NCBI GenBank assembly: GCA_900543035.1
Contig: UQPV01000046.1
Span: 1-20,481 of the forward strand
Direction of reading: 5' to 3'
Origin: an uncultured Solobacterium sp.
GTDB lineage: Bacteria; Bacillota_I; Bacilli_A; Erysipelotrichales; Erysipelotrichaceae
Length of the DNA: 20,481 nucleotides
The first letter of the stretch is position 1. Each line of letters begins with the position of its first letter. Shown piece by piece: positions 7,534-15,468 of the stretch. A program made the translations under genes and the position numbers. The notes under the pieces were generated by a model that saw only the letters and a list, made by a program, of their open reading frames with translations, was not told where the DNA came from and made no database searches.

Positions 7534-8295
7534 TTACGAGCTTTTCTCTGTCTTTCGATGCTGCAGATAATGAGAGACCCGCAGCTGCAGCGCGGTCGGG
7601 GCCACTCTCGTCAGTGCCCTCACCCACTTCATCATCGCGCCCGGGATGATCTCACGCTTTTCGCTGAACATGCCGTCGATGGCGATCTTCGCCGCTTTCT
7701 GCGCGGACATGCCGCTGGTGAAGAACTCCACGCCGGCCACCTGGTTGAATTCGGTGCGTACCGGTCCCGGGCAGAGCGCCGCGACATGCACATGGCTGCC
7801 GCGCCGGCGCAGCTCTCCGTAGATCGACTGGCTCAGCCGCAGCACATACGCCTTGCTCGCGTAATACGTGGCCATCAGCGGTCCCGGCGCATAAGCCGCT
7901 ATGCTCGAGACATTGAGGATATAGCCATAGTCCCGCTCGATGAAGTCGCGCAGGAACAGCTTGGTCAGGATATGCACCGCACGGATATTCAAGTCGATCA
8001 TCTCCAGCTCCCGATCCAGGCTCGTCTCATCGAAGGGGCCGCAGAGCCCGAAACCGGCATTGTTGATCAGGATATCGATCTCTTCCGCCTTGACTCGCTC
8101 ATAGAGCATGCGGCAGCTCTTCTCATCGCGCAGGTCCATGCAGATGACCTGGGCGTGTTCTCCTAATTCTTCGCGCAGCGCCTGCAGCCTCGTCAGCCGC
8201 CGGGCCACCAGGATCACCTCGATGCCCATGGCGGAGAGCTGCCGGGCCATCTCGCGGCCGATGCCGCTGCTCGCCCCGGTGATCAGCGCCTTCAT
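7534..8295 (-). CDS. Short-chain dehydrogenase/reductase (SDR)
   Basis: NAD(P)-dependent cytoplasmic oxidoreductase of the classical SDR family, 253 aa, the usual length. The cofactor motif TGASSGIG is at residues 6-13; NNAG at 78-81; the catalytic residues are Ser131 (NVSS), Tyr144 and Lys148 (YYASK); CPGPVRTEF follows as expected. ARR after the second strand suggests NADP preference. The overall pattern resembles the DltE/YdfG-like group of general 3-hydroxy acyl or amino acid dehydrogenases, but the substrate cannot be read from the sequence. Its ATG overlaps the TGA of the upstream gene (ATGA at 8292-8295), so the two are translationally coupled. A terminator lies immediately behind its stop. 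Fold certain, role unknown. Confidence 0.9.
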   Translation of the reverse strand: MKALITGASSGIGREMARQLSAMGIEVILVARRLTRLQALREELGEHAQVICMDLRDEKSCRMLYERVKAEEIDILINNAGFGLCGPFDETSLDRELEMIDLNIRAVHILTKLFLRDFIERDYGYILNVSSIAAYAPGPLMATYYASKAYVLRLSQSIYGELRRRGSHVHVAALCPGPVRTEFNQVAGVEFFTSGMSAQKAAKIAIDGMFSEKREIIPGAMMKWVRALTRVAPTALQLRVSHYLQHRKTEKSS

Positions 8296-9077
8296 CTGCT
8301 TTCCTCCTGCTGCAGCTGCGCGCCGTCTATGCCGCCCTGCAGGCTTCCGCTCACGCCGATCACCGCGTCTTTGACCAGATCTGTGGCATCCAGCCAGAAG
8401 ACGAAGCGCTCATTGTCGCTGATCACGATCTTCTGCAGGCGGACCTGTTCCCTGAACGCCTTCTTGGTCAGCTTCTTCTCCCCGTTGGGCAGCGCGGCAT
8501 TGAATTTCGGCACGGCCCTGTCCGCCGCGTAATTCACCGCGTCATTATACCATCCGACCTGACGCTTCTGCATCGCGTGCAGGATGCGGATGCCTTCTTC
8601 CTGCTTTCCTTTAAAATAGACTTTCGTCCGCGCTTTGGCAAATGTCTGGATGCGGCAGCGCCCTTCGGCGACCTCCGCTTCCTCTTCTTCGGACATGCGC
8701 ACATCCGCCTGCAGGGCATCTGCGCCGCGCAATGCTTCAAGCTGCGGTTCGCTGCAGTCGTTTTCGATCAGCTCGAGCAGTTCGAATCCCTGCTCGCTGA
8801 TGCGCACCTTCGCATGAAAGATGGCATTCTTGCGCAGCTGCGCCTGCAACACATGCACGCCTTCCTCATCGCAGCTCTTCTCCAGCCGGATCTTCTCTTC
8901 GTGAAGCACATCGCTGCCTTCTTCCTTCCATGCGCGCAGGATGATGCTCGCTCTCCAGTATTGCGCCTCTCCGCTCTTGTGCGCGCCCAGACCGACAGGA
9001 CCACACAGTCCGTAGATGATCAGGGGCCGGTAATTCTGTTTCTCTCTCTTCTTGAACAAGCGGTCAAACAGTCCCAT
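8292..9077 (-). CDS. DUF2262-like protein of unknown function
   Basis: 261-aa soluble protein starting MGLFDRLFKKREKQNYRP. The C-terminal third, from YNDAVNYAAD through LTKKAFREQVRLQKIVIS and FVFWLDATDLVKDAVIGVSG to GGIDGAQLQ, resembles the DUF2262 pattern: a helix with Ala-Ala-Asp, a TEEEF-like step, then a strand pair with FxFWxD and VSGxLxGG. The N-terminal part is a charged region rich in Glu, Lys and Arg, with no membrane segment or signal peptide. The start at 9077 is chosen because GAGGTG lies 6 nt upstream and because an in-frame ATG at 9131 would lie upstream of the -10 box at 9103. First gene of an operon with the SDR. Function unknown; the DUF assignment is from memory of the pattern and is moderate. 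Confidence 0.75.
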   Translation of the reverse strand: MGLFDRLFKKREKQNYRPLIIYGLCGPVGLGAHKSGEAQYWRASIILRAWKEEGSDVLHEEKIRLEKSCDEEGVHVLQAQLRKNAIFHAKVRISEQGFELLELIENDCSEPQLEALRGADALQADVRMSEEEEAEVAEGRCRIQTFAKARTKVYFKGKQEEGIRILHAMQKRQVGWYNDAVNYAADRAVPKFNAALPNGEKKLTKKAFREQVRLQKIVISDNERFVFWLDATDLVKDAVIGVSGSLQGGIDGAQLQQEESR

Positions 9078-9102
9078 TTCCTTCACCTCTGCATTCTGTT
9101 TC

Positions 9103-9142
9103 ATTATAGCATGCGTGAGGAAGCATGTCATGCTCCCTCACG
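9103..9142 (-). promoter_or_regulatory. Promoter embedded in a 29-bp palindrome (candidate operator)
   Basis: On the minus strand ATGACA (9126-9131), 17 nt, TATAAT (9103-9108), also with an extended TGC. A near-perfect palindrome at 9114-9142 (CGTGAGG-A-AGCATG, centre T at 9128, CATGCT-C-CCTCACG; one mismatch in 14 pairs) is centred on the -35 box and covers most of the spacer. The one-base centre and lack of a T tract favour a protein-binding operator over a terminator for trxB, although an RNA hairpin behind trxB is also possible. Confidence 0.6.
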
Positions 9143-9162
9143 TATCTTTCTCATTACGATGT

Positions 9163-10083
9163 TCAGATGCCGCGGATCTCATGAAAGGCATGCTGAGCGG
9201 CGATCGCGCCGTCATTCGCTGCCGTCACCACCTGACGCAGCGGCTTGGCGATCACATCGCCTGCGCCATAGATGCCCTTGCACGCCGTCTCGCCGTTGGC
9301 ATCCACGATCATGTAGCCTTTTTCATCGAGCACATCGAGCCCCTGCAAAAAGCTGACGGCCGGATCCTGGCCGATGTAAGGGAAGATGCCGCTGACTTCC
9401 AGCGTCTGTTCGTCCCCGCTGTCCACATCGCGCAGCACGATGCCGTTCACCTTCATGCCGTCATCGAGGATGCGCACCGGCACATGCCGGCGGATGATCT
9501 CGATCTTCTCGTTTTCCTCGATCTGCTTCTGCACATGCGCTTCGGCGCGGAAGATGTCCCTGCGGATGACGATGGTCACCTTGCGGGCAAACTGGGTCAG
9601 ATAGAGCGATTCCTCCAAAGCCGCGTTTCCGCCGCCGATCACACAGACATCGCGGTCCTTGAAGAACGCGCCGTCGCAGACCGCGCAATAGCTGACGCCG
9701 CGGCCGACATTTTCTTCCTCTCCCGGAATGTTCAGCATGCGCTCCGCTGTCCCGGTGGCGACGATCACCGCCTTGCACGTATATGCCGTGCCATCCGCGC
9801 AGATGACCTGCTTCTGTTCGCCGTCTTCGATGCGCACGACTTCCCCATAGGCATAGACGGCCCCGAAGCTGGTCGCGTGCTCGAACATCTCGCTTGCCAG
9901 GGATGCGCCGGAAGTCGAGCGGATGCCCGGCCAGTTGCTGATCTCATTGGTCTTGATCAGCTTTCCGCCCGGCGCCCCCATTTCCAGCATCAGGGTGCTC
10001 AGCCCTGCCCGGCTGCCATAGATCGCCGCGCTCATGCCGGCCGGACCGGCGCCGATGATCACCAGATCGTAGTATCGCTCCAT
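9163..10083 (-). CDS. trxB: Thioredoxin reductase (NADPH, FAD)
   Basis: Low-molecular-weight thioredoxin reductase, 306 aa, transferring electrons from NADPH via FAD and a redox disulfide to thioredoxin in the cytoplasm. Seen: FAD motif GAGPAG at 11-16; ATG at 110-111; redox pair Cys133-Cys136 in CAVCDG; second nucleotide motif GGGNAALEE around 150-158; IRRDIFRAE, the NADPH 2'-phosphate binding segment; YGAGDV near the C-terminus for FAD. All catalytic residues are present. The ATG lies inside the end of the preceding lgt::HAD gene (25-nt overlap) with AAGGAGG 7 nt upstream, so it is the last gene of the uvrA-hprK-lgt operon. No thioredoxin gene is in the window. No clear T-tailed terminator follows. 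Confidence 0.95.
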   Translation of the reverse strand: MERYYDLVIIGAGPAGMSAAIYGSRAGLSTLMLEMGAPGGKLIKTNEISNWPGIRSTSGASLASEMFEHATSFGAVYAYGEVVRIEDGEQKQVICADGTAYTCKAVIVATGTAERMLNIPGEEENVGRGVSYCAVCDGAFFKDRDVCVIGGGNAALEESLYLTQFARKVTIVIRRDIFRAEAHVQKQIEENEKIEIIRRHVPVRILDDGMKVNGIVLRDVDSGDEQTLEVSGIFPYIGQDPAVSFLQGLDVLDEKGYMIVDANGETACKGIYGAGDVIAKPLRQVVTAANDGAIAAQHAFHEIRGI

Positions 10084-11534
10084 TCGCGTTCCTCCTTTAC
10101 GATATCGATAAGCTCTCTGAATTCATGAATGAGCGCGCACGGAGAGAGTGCCTGCAGCGCCTCCTCACGAGAAGCGTCGGACACGAAGGCCACGCTGAAC
10201 GCCGCCATGTTCTTCGCCGCCTCGATGTCGCTTGGGGAATCCCCGACATACACGACATTGTCATGGTCATGGCGCAGCTCGCCGCATACGCGCAGGATGC
10301 CCTGCGGATCAGGCTTGGGACGGTCGATCTCATCGCCGCCCAGCACCGCGTCGATATAGCGGCCGATCCCGGTATGGGAAAGCCCCATGTCGACGATGTC
10401 CCGTTTCTTGTTGGACATCACGCCGAGGCTGCAGCCTCGTTCCTTCAATGTGCGCAGCACCTCTTCCACGCCGTCGAACAAGGTCACCAGCTCATCGTGA
10501 TGGGCCTTGTTGTATGCGCGGTAGACGTCCACCGCATGGTCTACCTCCGCCTCGCTGTCAAAATAGCGGGCAAAGCTCACCTGCAAAGGCGGGCCGAAGA
10601 ACGCGTCCTTGTCTTGCTTGGTCACGATATACGAAGGCTTCAGCTCATGCATCGTATGGACGAACGACGCATCCACCAGCGCGCGGGAATCGATCAGGGT
10701 GCCGTCCAGATCAAAGATGACGGCTGGCTTTTCCCGGCGAAACGGCCAGAACCGCCGAAACAGACGGTCCCAGACGCCGATGATGCCGGCGATGCCGACG
10801 ATCACCAGCAGCAGGCTCACCAGCTGCGCGATACGCAGGCCGCCCGCCATCAGCGCATCGCTGCGCATCGATTCGATCACAAAGCGCACCGCGCCATACC
10901 ACGCGCAGTATGCCCAGGCCAGATCGCCGCGCTTCCTGCGGCCATGCTTGCGGTAGACGAAGGTGATGAGCGCAAAGCCGAGCAGATTGGCCAGGCTCTC
11001 ATACAGAAAGGTCGGCTCGCGGTACTGCCCGCCGATATACATCTGATCCTTGATGAACGAGGGCCATCCCTGATAATACGAATCGCTGACGACGCGGCCG
11101 AACGCTTCTTGGTTGATGAAATTGCCCCAGCGCCCCAGCGCCTGCGCGATCAGGATATTGGGGAAGATCGCGTCCATGACGCGCAGCCCGTCCACCTTCA
11201 TGCGGCGGAAGTACCACAGGCCGAAGGCCACGCCCGCGATCAGACCGCCGTGAATGGCCAATCCGCCCTCCCAGATATAAAAGATGCGGATGGGATCGGC
11301 TAAGTATCGTTCCCACTCGAAGATCACATAGTACAGCCGGGCGCCGATGATGGCGATCAGCAGCATCGGCACAAAGAAATTTTCTAACATCTCGCTGTCA
11401 TAGCCCCACTTCTTCAGCGTGCGCAGGCTCAGCGCATAGGCGATCAGCGCACCGGTGAGGATGAACACCGCATACCAGGTCACATGGATGTTCCCGATGG
11501 ACAACAAGATCTTGGGATCAGGAAACAGCTGCAT
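10059..11534 (-). CDS. lgt: Fused prolipoprotein diacylglyceryl transferase - HAD phosphatase (Lgt::PpaX-like)
   Basis: One 491-aa frame joins two enzymes. Residues 1-260 are Lgt, the membrane enzyme that attaches diacylglycerol to the lipobox cysteine of prolipoproteins: several membrane segments, HGGLIAG with the conserved His95, and the signature GRWGNFINQEAFG at 134-146. After the last membrane segment and a basic linker (RLFRRFWPFRREK), residues 271-491 form a HAD hydrolase: FDLDGTL (nucleophile Asp275, Asp277), VMSNK (motif II), KPDPQG (Lys, motif III), YVGDSPSDIEAA (motif IV). In Bacillus hprK, lgt and ppaX are adjacent separate genes, so the HAD part is probably PpaX, which hydrolyses the pyrophosphate made by HPrK phosphorylase activity; phosphoglycolate phosphatase is the alternative. 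The start at 11534 has AAGGAGG upstream and overlaps the hprK end by 17 nt. No stop or frame change lies between the halves. Confidence 0.9.
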   Translation of the reverse strand: MQLFPDPKILLSIGNIHVTWYAVFILTGALIAYALSLRTLKKWGYDSEMLENFFVPMLLIAIIGARLYYVIFEWERYLADPIRIFYIWEGGLAIHGGLIAGVAFGLWYFRRMKVDGLRVMDAIFPNILIAQALGRWGNFINQEAFGRVVSDSYYQGWPSFIKDQMYIGGQYREPTFLYESLANLLGFALITFVYRKHGRRKRGDLAWAYCAWYGAVRFVIESMRSDALMAGGLRIAQLVSLLLVIVGIAGIIGVWDRLFRRFWPFRREKPAVIFDLDGTLIDSRALVDASFVHTMHELKPSYIVTKQDKDAFFGPPLQVSFARYFDSEAEVDHAVDVYRAYNKAHHDELVTLFDGVEEVLRTLKERGCSLGVMSNKKRDIVDMGLSHTGIGRYIDAVLGGDEIDRPKPDPQGILRVCGELRHDHDNVVYVGDSPSDIEAAKNMAAFSVAFVSDASREEALQALSPCALIHEFRELIDIVKEEREWSDTTIW

Positions 11535-12474
11535 CTGACTCCTCCTTATTCTTTTCGATAAATTCCAGCACGCGCTGCTCAAACTCCTTGGCCGAGTCCA
11601 GCCCGTCTTTGGCAAGCATGTAATTGGTCACGGCGCTCTCGATGATGACGCCCATGGAGCGGCCCTCACGCACCGGGATGGTGATCTTGGGCACCTCTAC
11701 ATCCAGGATGGAGACATTCTTCTTCTCCTCGATGCCGACCCGATCATAGTTGGCGCGGGGATCAAATTCTTCCAGCGTGATCTGAATATCCACATTGGCC
11801 TTGTGAGCGACCGCGCCGACGCCGTACATGCGCGCGATGTTGATCACGCCGACACCGCGCAGCTCCAGCATGCCCTCGAGCAGCTGCGGCGATCTGCCCA
11901 CCAGATGATTGTGGATGCGGTAACAGTCCACCCGGTCATCGGCGACCAGCTGATGGCCGCGCTTGATGAGCTCCAGGGCGATCTCGCTTTTGCCCATGCC
12001 GCTCTCGCCGCAGATCATCACGCCGGTGCCATAGATGATGAGCAGCTCGCCATGCACCGAAACCGACTTGGCCAGCTTCTCATCGAGCCAGGTGATGATA
12101 TTGACGATCGTATGATTGGTCTTTTCCTCGCAGCAGAATACCGGAAAGTTCTTTTCCAGCGCACATTCCCGCAGGATCTGCGGGCACTCGTGTCCTCTGG
12201 TGATGACGATGGCCGGTGTCTCTTCCCCGGTCAGAAAGTCAAACGAGCGTTTTTGCGACTGCTCGCTCATCGTGGCGATATAGGCGATCTCCTTGTCGCC
12301 CAGGATCACCAGGCGCTTGGCCTGGGAGTAGTCGAAGAAGCCAGCCAGCTCCAGGCCCGGCCGGTTGGTGTCTGTCAGCTCGATGCTGCGTCTCAGCGAC
12401 TGTTCGTCGCCGGTCAGCTGTTCAAACTGAAAGTAATCCGCAAATTCCTTCACTGTCACTTTTTTGTCTGCCAT
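11518..12474 (-). CDS. hprK: HPr kinase/phosphorylase
   Basis: 318 aa, the family length. It phosphorylates HPr on Ser46 with ATP or pyrophosphate and reverses this with phosphate, so controlling CcpA-dependent catabolite repression and PTS activity. Seen: conserved His141 (HGELL), Walker A GESGMGKSE at 156-164, Asp179-Asp180 (VADDRVD), the HPrK signature LELRGVGVINIARMYG near 204-218, and IPVREGRS in the C-terminal part. Of two candidate ATGs, the one at 12480 overlaps the uvrA TGA but is 1-2 nt from GGAGG, while the ATG at 12474 is 7 nt away; the latter is chosen. The gene sits between uvrA and lgt with overlaps on the 3' side and a near overlap on the 5' side. HPr itself is not in the window. 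Confidence 0.96.
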   Translation of the reverse strand: MADKKVTVKEFADYFQFEQLTGDEQSLRRSIELTDTNRPGLELAGFFDYSQAKRLVILGDKEIAYIATMSEQSQKRSFDFLTGEETPAIVITRGHECPQILRECALEKNFPVFCCEEKTNHTIVNIITWLDEKLAKSVSVHGELLIIYGTGVMICGESGMGKSEIALELIKRGHQLVADDRVDCYRIHNHLVGRSPQLLEGMLELRGVGVINIARMYGVGAVAHKANVDIQITLEEFDPRANYDRVGIEEKKNVSILDVEVPKITIPVREGRSMGVIIESAVTNYMLAKDGLDSAKEFEQRVLEFIEKNKEESDAAVS

Positions 12475-12476
12475 GC

Positions 12477-15296
12477 TCATCCCTCCAGCATCTTTCTCAG
12501 ATATCGTCCGGTATGGCTCATTTCTGAACGGGCCACTTGTTCCGGTGTTCCGCACGCGACGATCGTGCCGCCTTCATCGCCGCCCTCCGGGCCGATGTCG
12601 ATGATATGGTCCGCGCTCTTGATCACATCGAGATTATGCTCGATGACCAGCACGGTGTCGCCGTTGTCCACGATGCGCTGCAGCACTTCCAGCAGCTTCT
12701 TCACGTCGTGTGTATGCAGGCCGGTGGTCGGCTCATCCAGCACGAACAGCGTCTTGCCGGTCGCCTTGCGCTGCAGCTCGCTGGCGAGCTTCACGCGCTG
12801 CGCCTCACCGCCGGAAAGCGTGGTCGCGCTCTGTCCCAGCTTCACATAGCCCAGGCCCACGTCCTTGAGCGTCTGCAGCTTATGGCGGATCTTGTGCACG
12901 CCGGAGAAGAAGTCGATGGCCTCTTCTACGCTCATTTCCAGCACATCATAAATGTTCTTTCCTTTATAAGTGACCTGCAGGGTCTCTTCATTGTAGCGCT
13001 TGCCGCCGCACTCTTCACACGGCACATACACATCCGGCAGGAAATGCATGGAAATGCGCAGGATGCCATCGCCCTGGCAGGCCTCGCATCGCCCGCCCTT
13101 CACATTGAACGAGAAGCGCCCTTTTTCATATCCGCGCAGCTTGGCTTCCGGCGTTTGGGCAAACAGCTCGCGGATATCGTCAAACACGCCGGTGTATGTC
13201 GCCGGATTGGAACGCGGCGTGCGTCCGATGGGATCCTGCGAGATATCGATGACCTTATCGATGTTCTCGATGCCGCGGATCTCCTTATGCTTGCCCGGCT
13301 TGATGCGCAGACGCCCCAGGGCATGCTGCAGCCCCTTGGTCAGGATCTCATTGACCAATGAGGACTTGCCTGATCCGCTGACCCCGGTCACACAGATGAA
13401 GGTGCCCAGCGGAAAGTCCACCGTGACATTTTTCAGGTTGTTGGCCGTGCCCTTGACGACGCGCAGCTTCTTGCCATTGCCCTTGCGGCGGGTCTTCGGC
13501 ACCTCGATCCTCATGCGCCCGCTCAGATAATTGCCAGTGATGGAATTCGTATTGGCCATGACTTCCTGTGGCGTGCCGCAGGCCACGACCTCTCCGCCAT
13601 GGACGCCCGCGCCCGGACCGATGTCGATGATATAATCCGAAGCACGCATCGTATCTTCGTCATGCTCCACCACGATCAGAGAATTGCCCAGATCACGCAT
13701 ATCCTTCAACGTGGCGATCAGACGGTCATTGTCGCGCTGATGCAGGCCGATGCTGGGCTCATCGAGCACATAGAGCACACCGCTGAGATGGGAGCCGATC
13801 TGCGTAGCCAGGCGGATGCGCTGCGCCTCTCCGCCGGACAGCGAGCCGGCGATGCGATCCAACGTCAGATAGCCGAGCCCCACATTGAGCAGAAACTGCA
13901 GCCGGTCAGAGATCTCCTTGATGATGAGCCGGGCGATGTCTGCCTGCTGAGGGGTAAGCTTCAGCTCCTGCATGAAGCGCACCGCCTCTTTCACGCTCAT
14001 CGTCGTCCATTCATAGATGTTCTTTCCGCCGACATAGACGCTGAGCGCCTGCTCGTTGAGCCGCTTGCCCCCGCAGTTCGGACAAGGCATCTCCGCCATG
14101 AACGTGCCCAGCCATTCCCTGGACATCTGGCTCGTCGTCTCCATATAGCGCCGCTCGATATGCGTGACCACGCCTTCGATGAACTCATTCTTATGGGTGA
14201 CATTGCCGCTGCGGGAATACAGTGTATAGGCGATCGGCTCATCTGAGCCATACAGCATCATATCCATCTGATGCTTGTCCAGCTCCTCGATCGGCGTATG
14301 CACATCGATGCCGTAATGATCCAGCAGCGCCTTGAACCGCTGCCATTCCAGATTCTCTGTACCGGCGATATTCTTATAATAGACGATGCCGCCCTGCGCG
14401 ATGCTCTTCGCGCGGTCCGGAATCAGGTAGTCCACATCCACCTTCTGCGTGATGCCCAGTCCCTTGCATTCCGGACATGCCCCAAATGGCGCGTTGAACG
14501 AAAACAGCTTCGGCTCCAGCTTGGGGACAGAAAAGCCGCAGTACTTGCAGGCATAGTTGCTCGAAAAGAGCAGTTCGTCCTCGCCATAGGCGACGATGGC
14601 CAATCCGTCGCTGAGCTTCAGCGCATTCTCCAGCGAATCGTGCAGGCGGGAGCGGTCATCGCTCTTCACGATGCGGTCGACGACCACATCGATGTCATGC
14701 TTGCGGTTCTTCTCCAGCTGCTCCACTTCCTCCAGGATGCGGATCTCCCCATCGATGCGCACACGCACATAGCCTTCTTTGGTCAGCCGGGCCAGCAGAT
14801 CCTTATGCGTGCCTTTCTTGCCTCTGACGATCGGCGCAAGGATCTGCATCCGCGTGCGATCCGGAAGCTCCATGATGCGGTCGATCATCTGCTTCACTGT
14901 CTGTGAAGTGATCGGCTCATGGTGCGTCGGACAATACGGCACCCCGATCCGCGCATAGAGCAGACGCAGATAATCATAGATTTCCGTCACCGTGCCCACG
15001 GTCGAGCGCGGATTGTTGCTAGTGGTCTTCTGATCGATGGAAATGGCCGGAGACAGTCCCTCGATGCTGTCTACCTCCGGCTTTTCACTGTTGCCCAGAA
15101 ACTGTCTGGCATAAGCGCTCAGCGATTCCACATAGCGGCGCTGGCCTTCCGCATAGATGGTGTCAAACGCCAGGGAGGTCTTCCCTGAGCCGGAGACGCC
15201 CGTCATGATGACAAAGCGGTCCCGGGGAACCTTGACATCGATGTTCTTCAGGTTGTTTTCCCTGGCACCCTTGATCACGATCCATTCCTTGTCCAT
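12477..15296 (-). CDS. uvrA: Excinuclease ABC subunit A
   Basis: 939 aa, full length. DNA-damage recognition ATPase of nucleotide excision repair, working as a dimer with UvrB. Seen: first Walker [10 protein letters not shown] about residue 33 with [20 protein letters not shown]; zinc motif CKYC...CPEC around 255-280; CPNCGGKR in the insertion; ABC signature [12 protein letters not shown]; second Walker [10 protein letters not shown]; the large zinc finger CEAC...CEEC needed for DNA binding; second [12 protein letters not shown] and [10 protein letters not shown]. The start at 15296 is preferred over 15317 because GGGGTG lies 5 nt before it and the upstream ATG has no ribosome binding site. 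First gene of the uvrA-hprK-lgt::HAD-trxB unit. uvrB and uvrC are not here, and I found no convincing SOS box upstream. Confidence 0.97.
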   Translation of the reverse strand: MDKEWIVIKGARENNLKNIDVKVPRDRFVIMTGVSGSGKTSLAFDTIYAEGQRRYVESLSAYARQFLGNSEKPEVDSIEGLSPAISIDQKTTSNNPRSTVGTVTEIYDYLRLLYARIGVPYCPTHHEPITSQTVKQMIDRIMELPDRTRMQILAPIVRGKKGTHKDLLARLTKEGYVRVRIDGEIRILEEVEQLEKNRKHDIDVVVDRIVKSDDRSRLHDSLENALKLSDGLAIVAYGEDELLFSSNYACKYCGFSVPKLEPKLFSFNAPFGACPECKGLGITQKVDVDYLIPDRAKSIAQGGIVYYKNIAGTENLEWQRFKALLDHYGIDVHTPIEELDKHQMDMMLYGSDEPIAYTLYSRSGNVTHKNEFIEGVVTHIERRYMETTSQMSREWLGTFMAEMPCPNCGGKRLNEQALSVYVGGKNIYEWTTMSVKEAVRFMQELKLTPQQADIARLIIKEISDRLQFLLNVGLGYLTLDRIAGSLSGGEAQRIRLATQIGSHLSGVLYVLDEPSIGLHQRDNDRLIATLKDMRDLGNSLIVVEHDEDTMRASDYIIDIGPGAGVHGGEVVACGTPQEVMANTNSITGNYLSGRMRIEVPKTRRKGNGKKLRVVKGTANNLKNVTVDFPLGTFICVTGVSGSGKSSLVNEILTKGLQHALGRLRIKPGKHKEIRGIENIDKVIDISQDPIGRTPRSNPATYTGVFDDIRELFAQTPEAKLRGYEKGRFSFNVKGGRCEACQGDGILRISMHFLPDVYVPCEECGGKRYNEETLQVTYKGKNIYDVLEMSVEEAIDFFSGVHKIRHKLQTLKDVGLGYVKLGQSATTLSGGEAQRVKLASELQRKATGKTLFVLDEPTTGLHTHDVKKLLEVLQRIVDNGDTVLVIEHNLDVIKSADHIIDIGPEGGDEGGTIVACGTPEQVARSEMSHTGRYLRKMLEG

Positions 15297-15363
15297 GTAA
15301 TCACCCCGTTTTATCATTTGCCGCGCCGCACCCGCTTATACCGGAGGACGCGAGGTCTCGTAT

Positions 15364-15374
15364 ATTATATACCA
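15364..15374 (-). promoter_or_regulatory. Extended -10 promoter of the uvrA operon
   Basis: On the minus strand CTGGTATATAATATAC: either TGG-TATATA as an extended -10 or TATAAT at 15364-15369. No good -35 hexamer lies 17 nt upstream (an A8 tract is there instead, which can act as an UP-like element). The leader to the uvrA ATG is about 60 nt. Confidence 0.5.
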
Positions 15375-15432
15375 GGTTGTTTTTTTTCGCACCCGGTTCG
15401 CATGAAGTTCTCCTGTGATTTCCTCTGCCCGC

Positions 15433-15460
15433 AAAAAAGACAGACCGCTCGTCTGTCTTT
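15433..15460 (-). terminator. Terminator of the P-type ATPase gene
   Basis: On the minus strand a perfect 10-bp stem AAAGACAGAC / GTCTGTCTTT with loop GAGCG, followed by further T (15433-15438 are A on plus). It starts 8 nt after the ATPase stop codon. Confidence 0.9.
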
Positions 15461-15468
15461 GGCATGAT

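Noticed and set aside
6991..8166. 391-codon plus-strand frame spanning the GH84 start and the SDR
   Set aside because: It crosses a promoter, a terminator and two well-supported genes on the other strand and has no domain.
9052..11303. Long plus-strand open frames (358 and 392 codons) opposite trxB and lgt::HAD
   Set aside because: His/Asp/Arg-rich products with no motifs, opposite genes with complete catalytic signatures; they arise from GC-rich codon use on the other strand.
15388..15410. Possible SOS box (CGAACCGGGTGCG) before uvrA
   Set aside because: Only the first half resembles CGAAC-N4-GTTCG; the second half does not fit.
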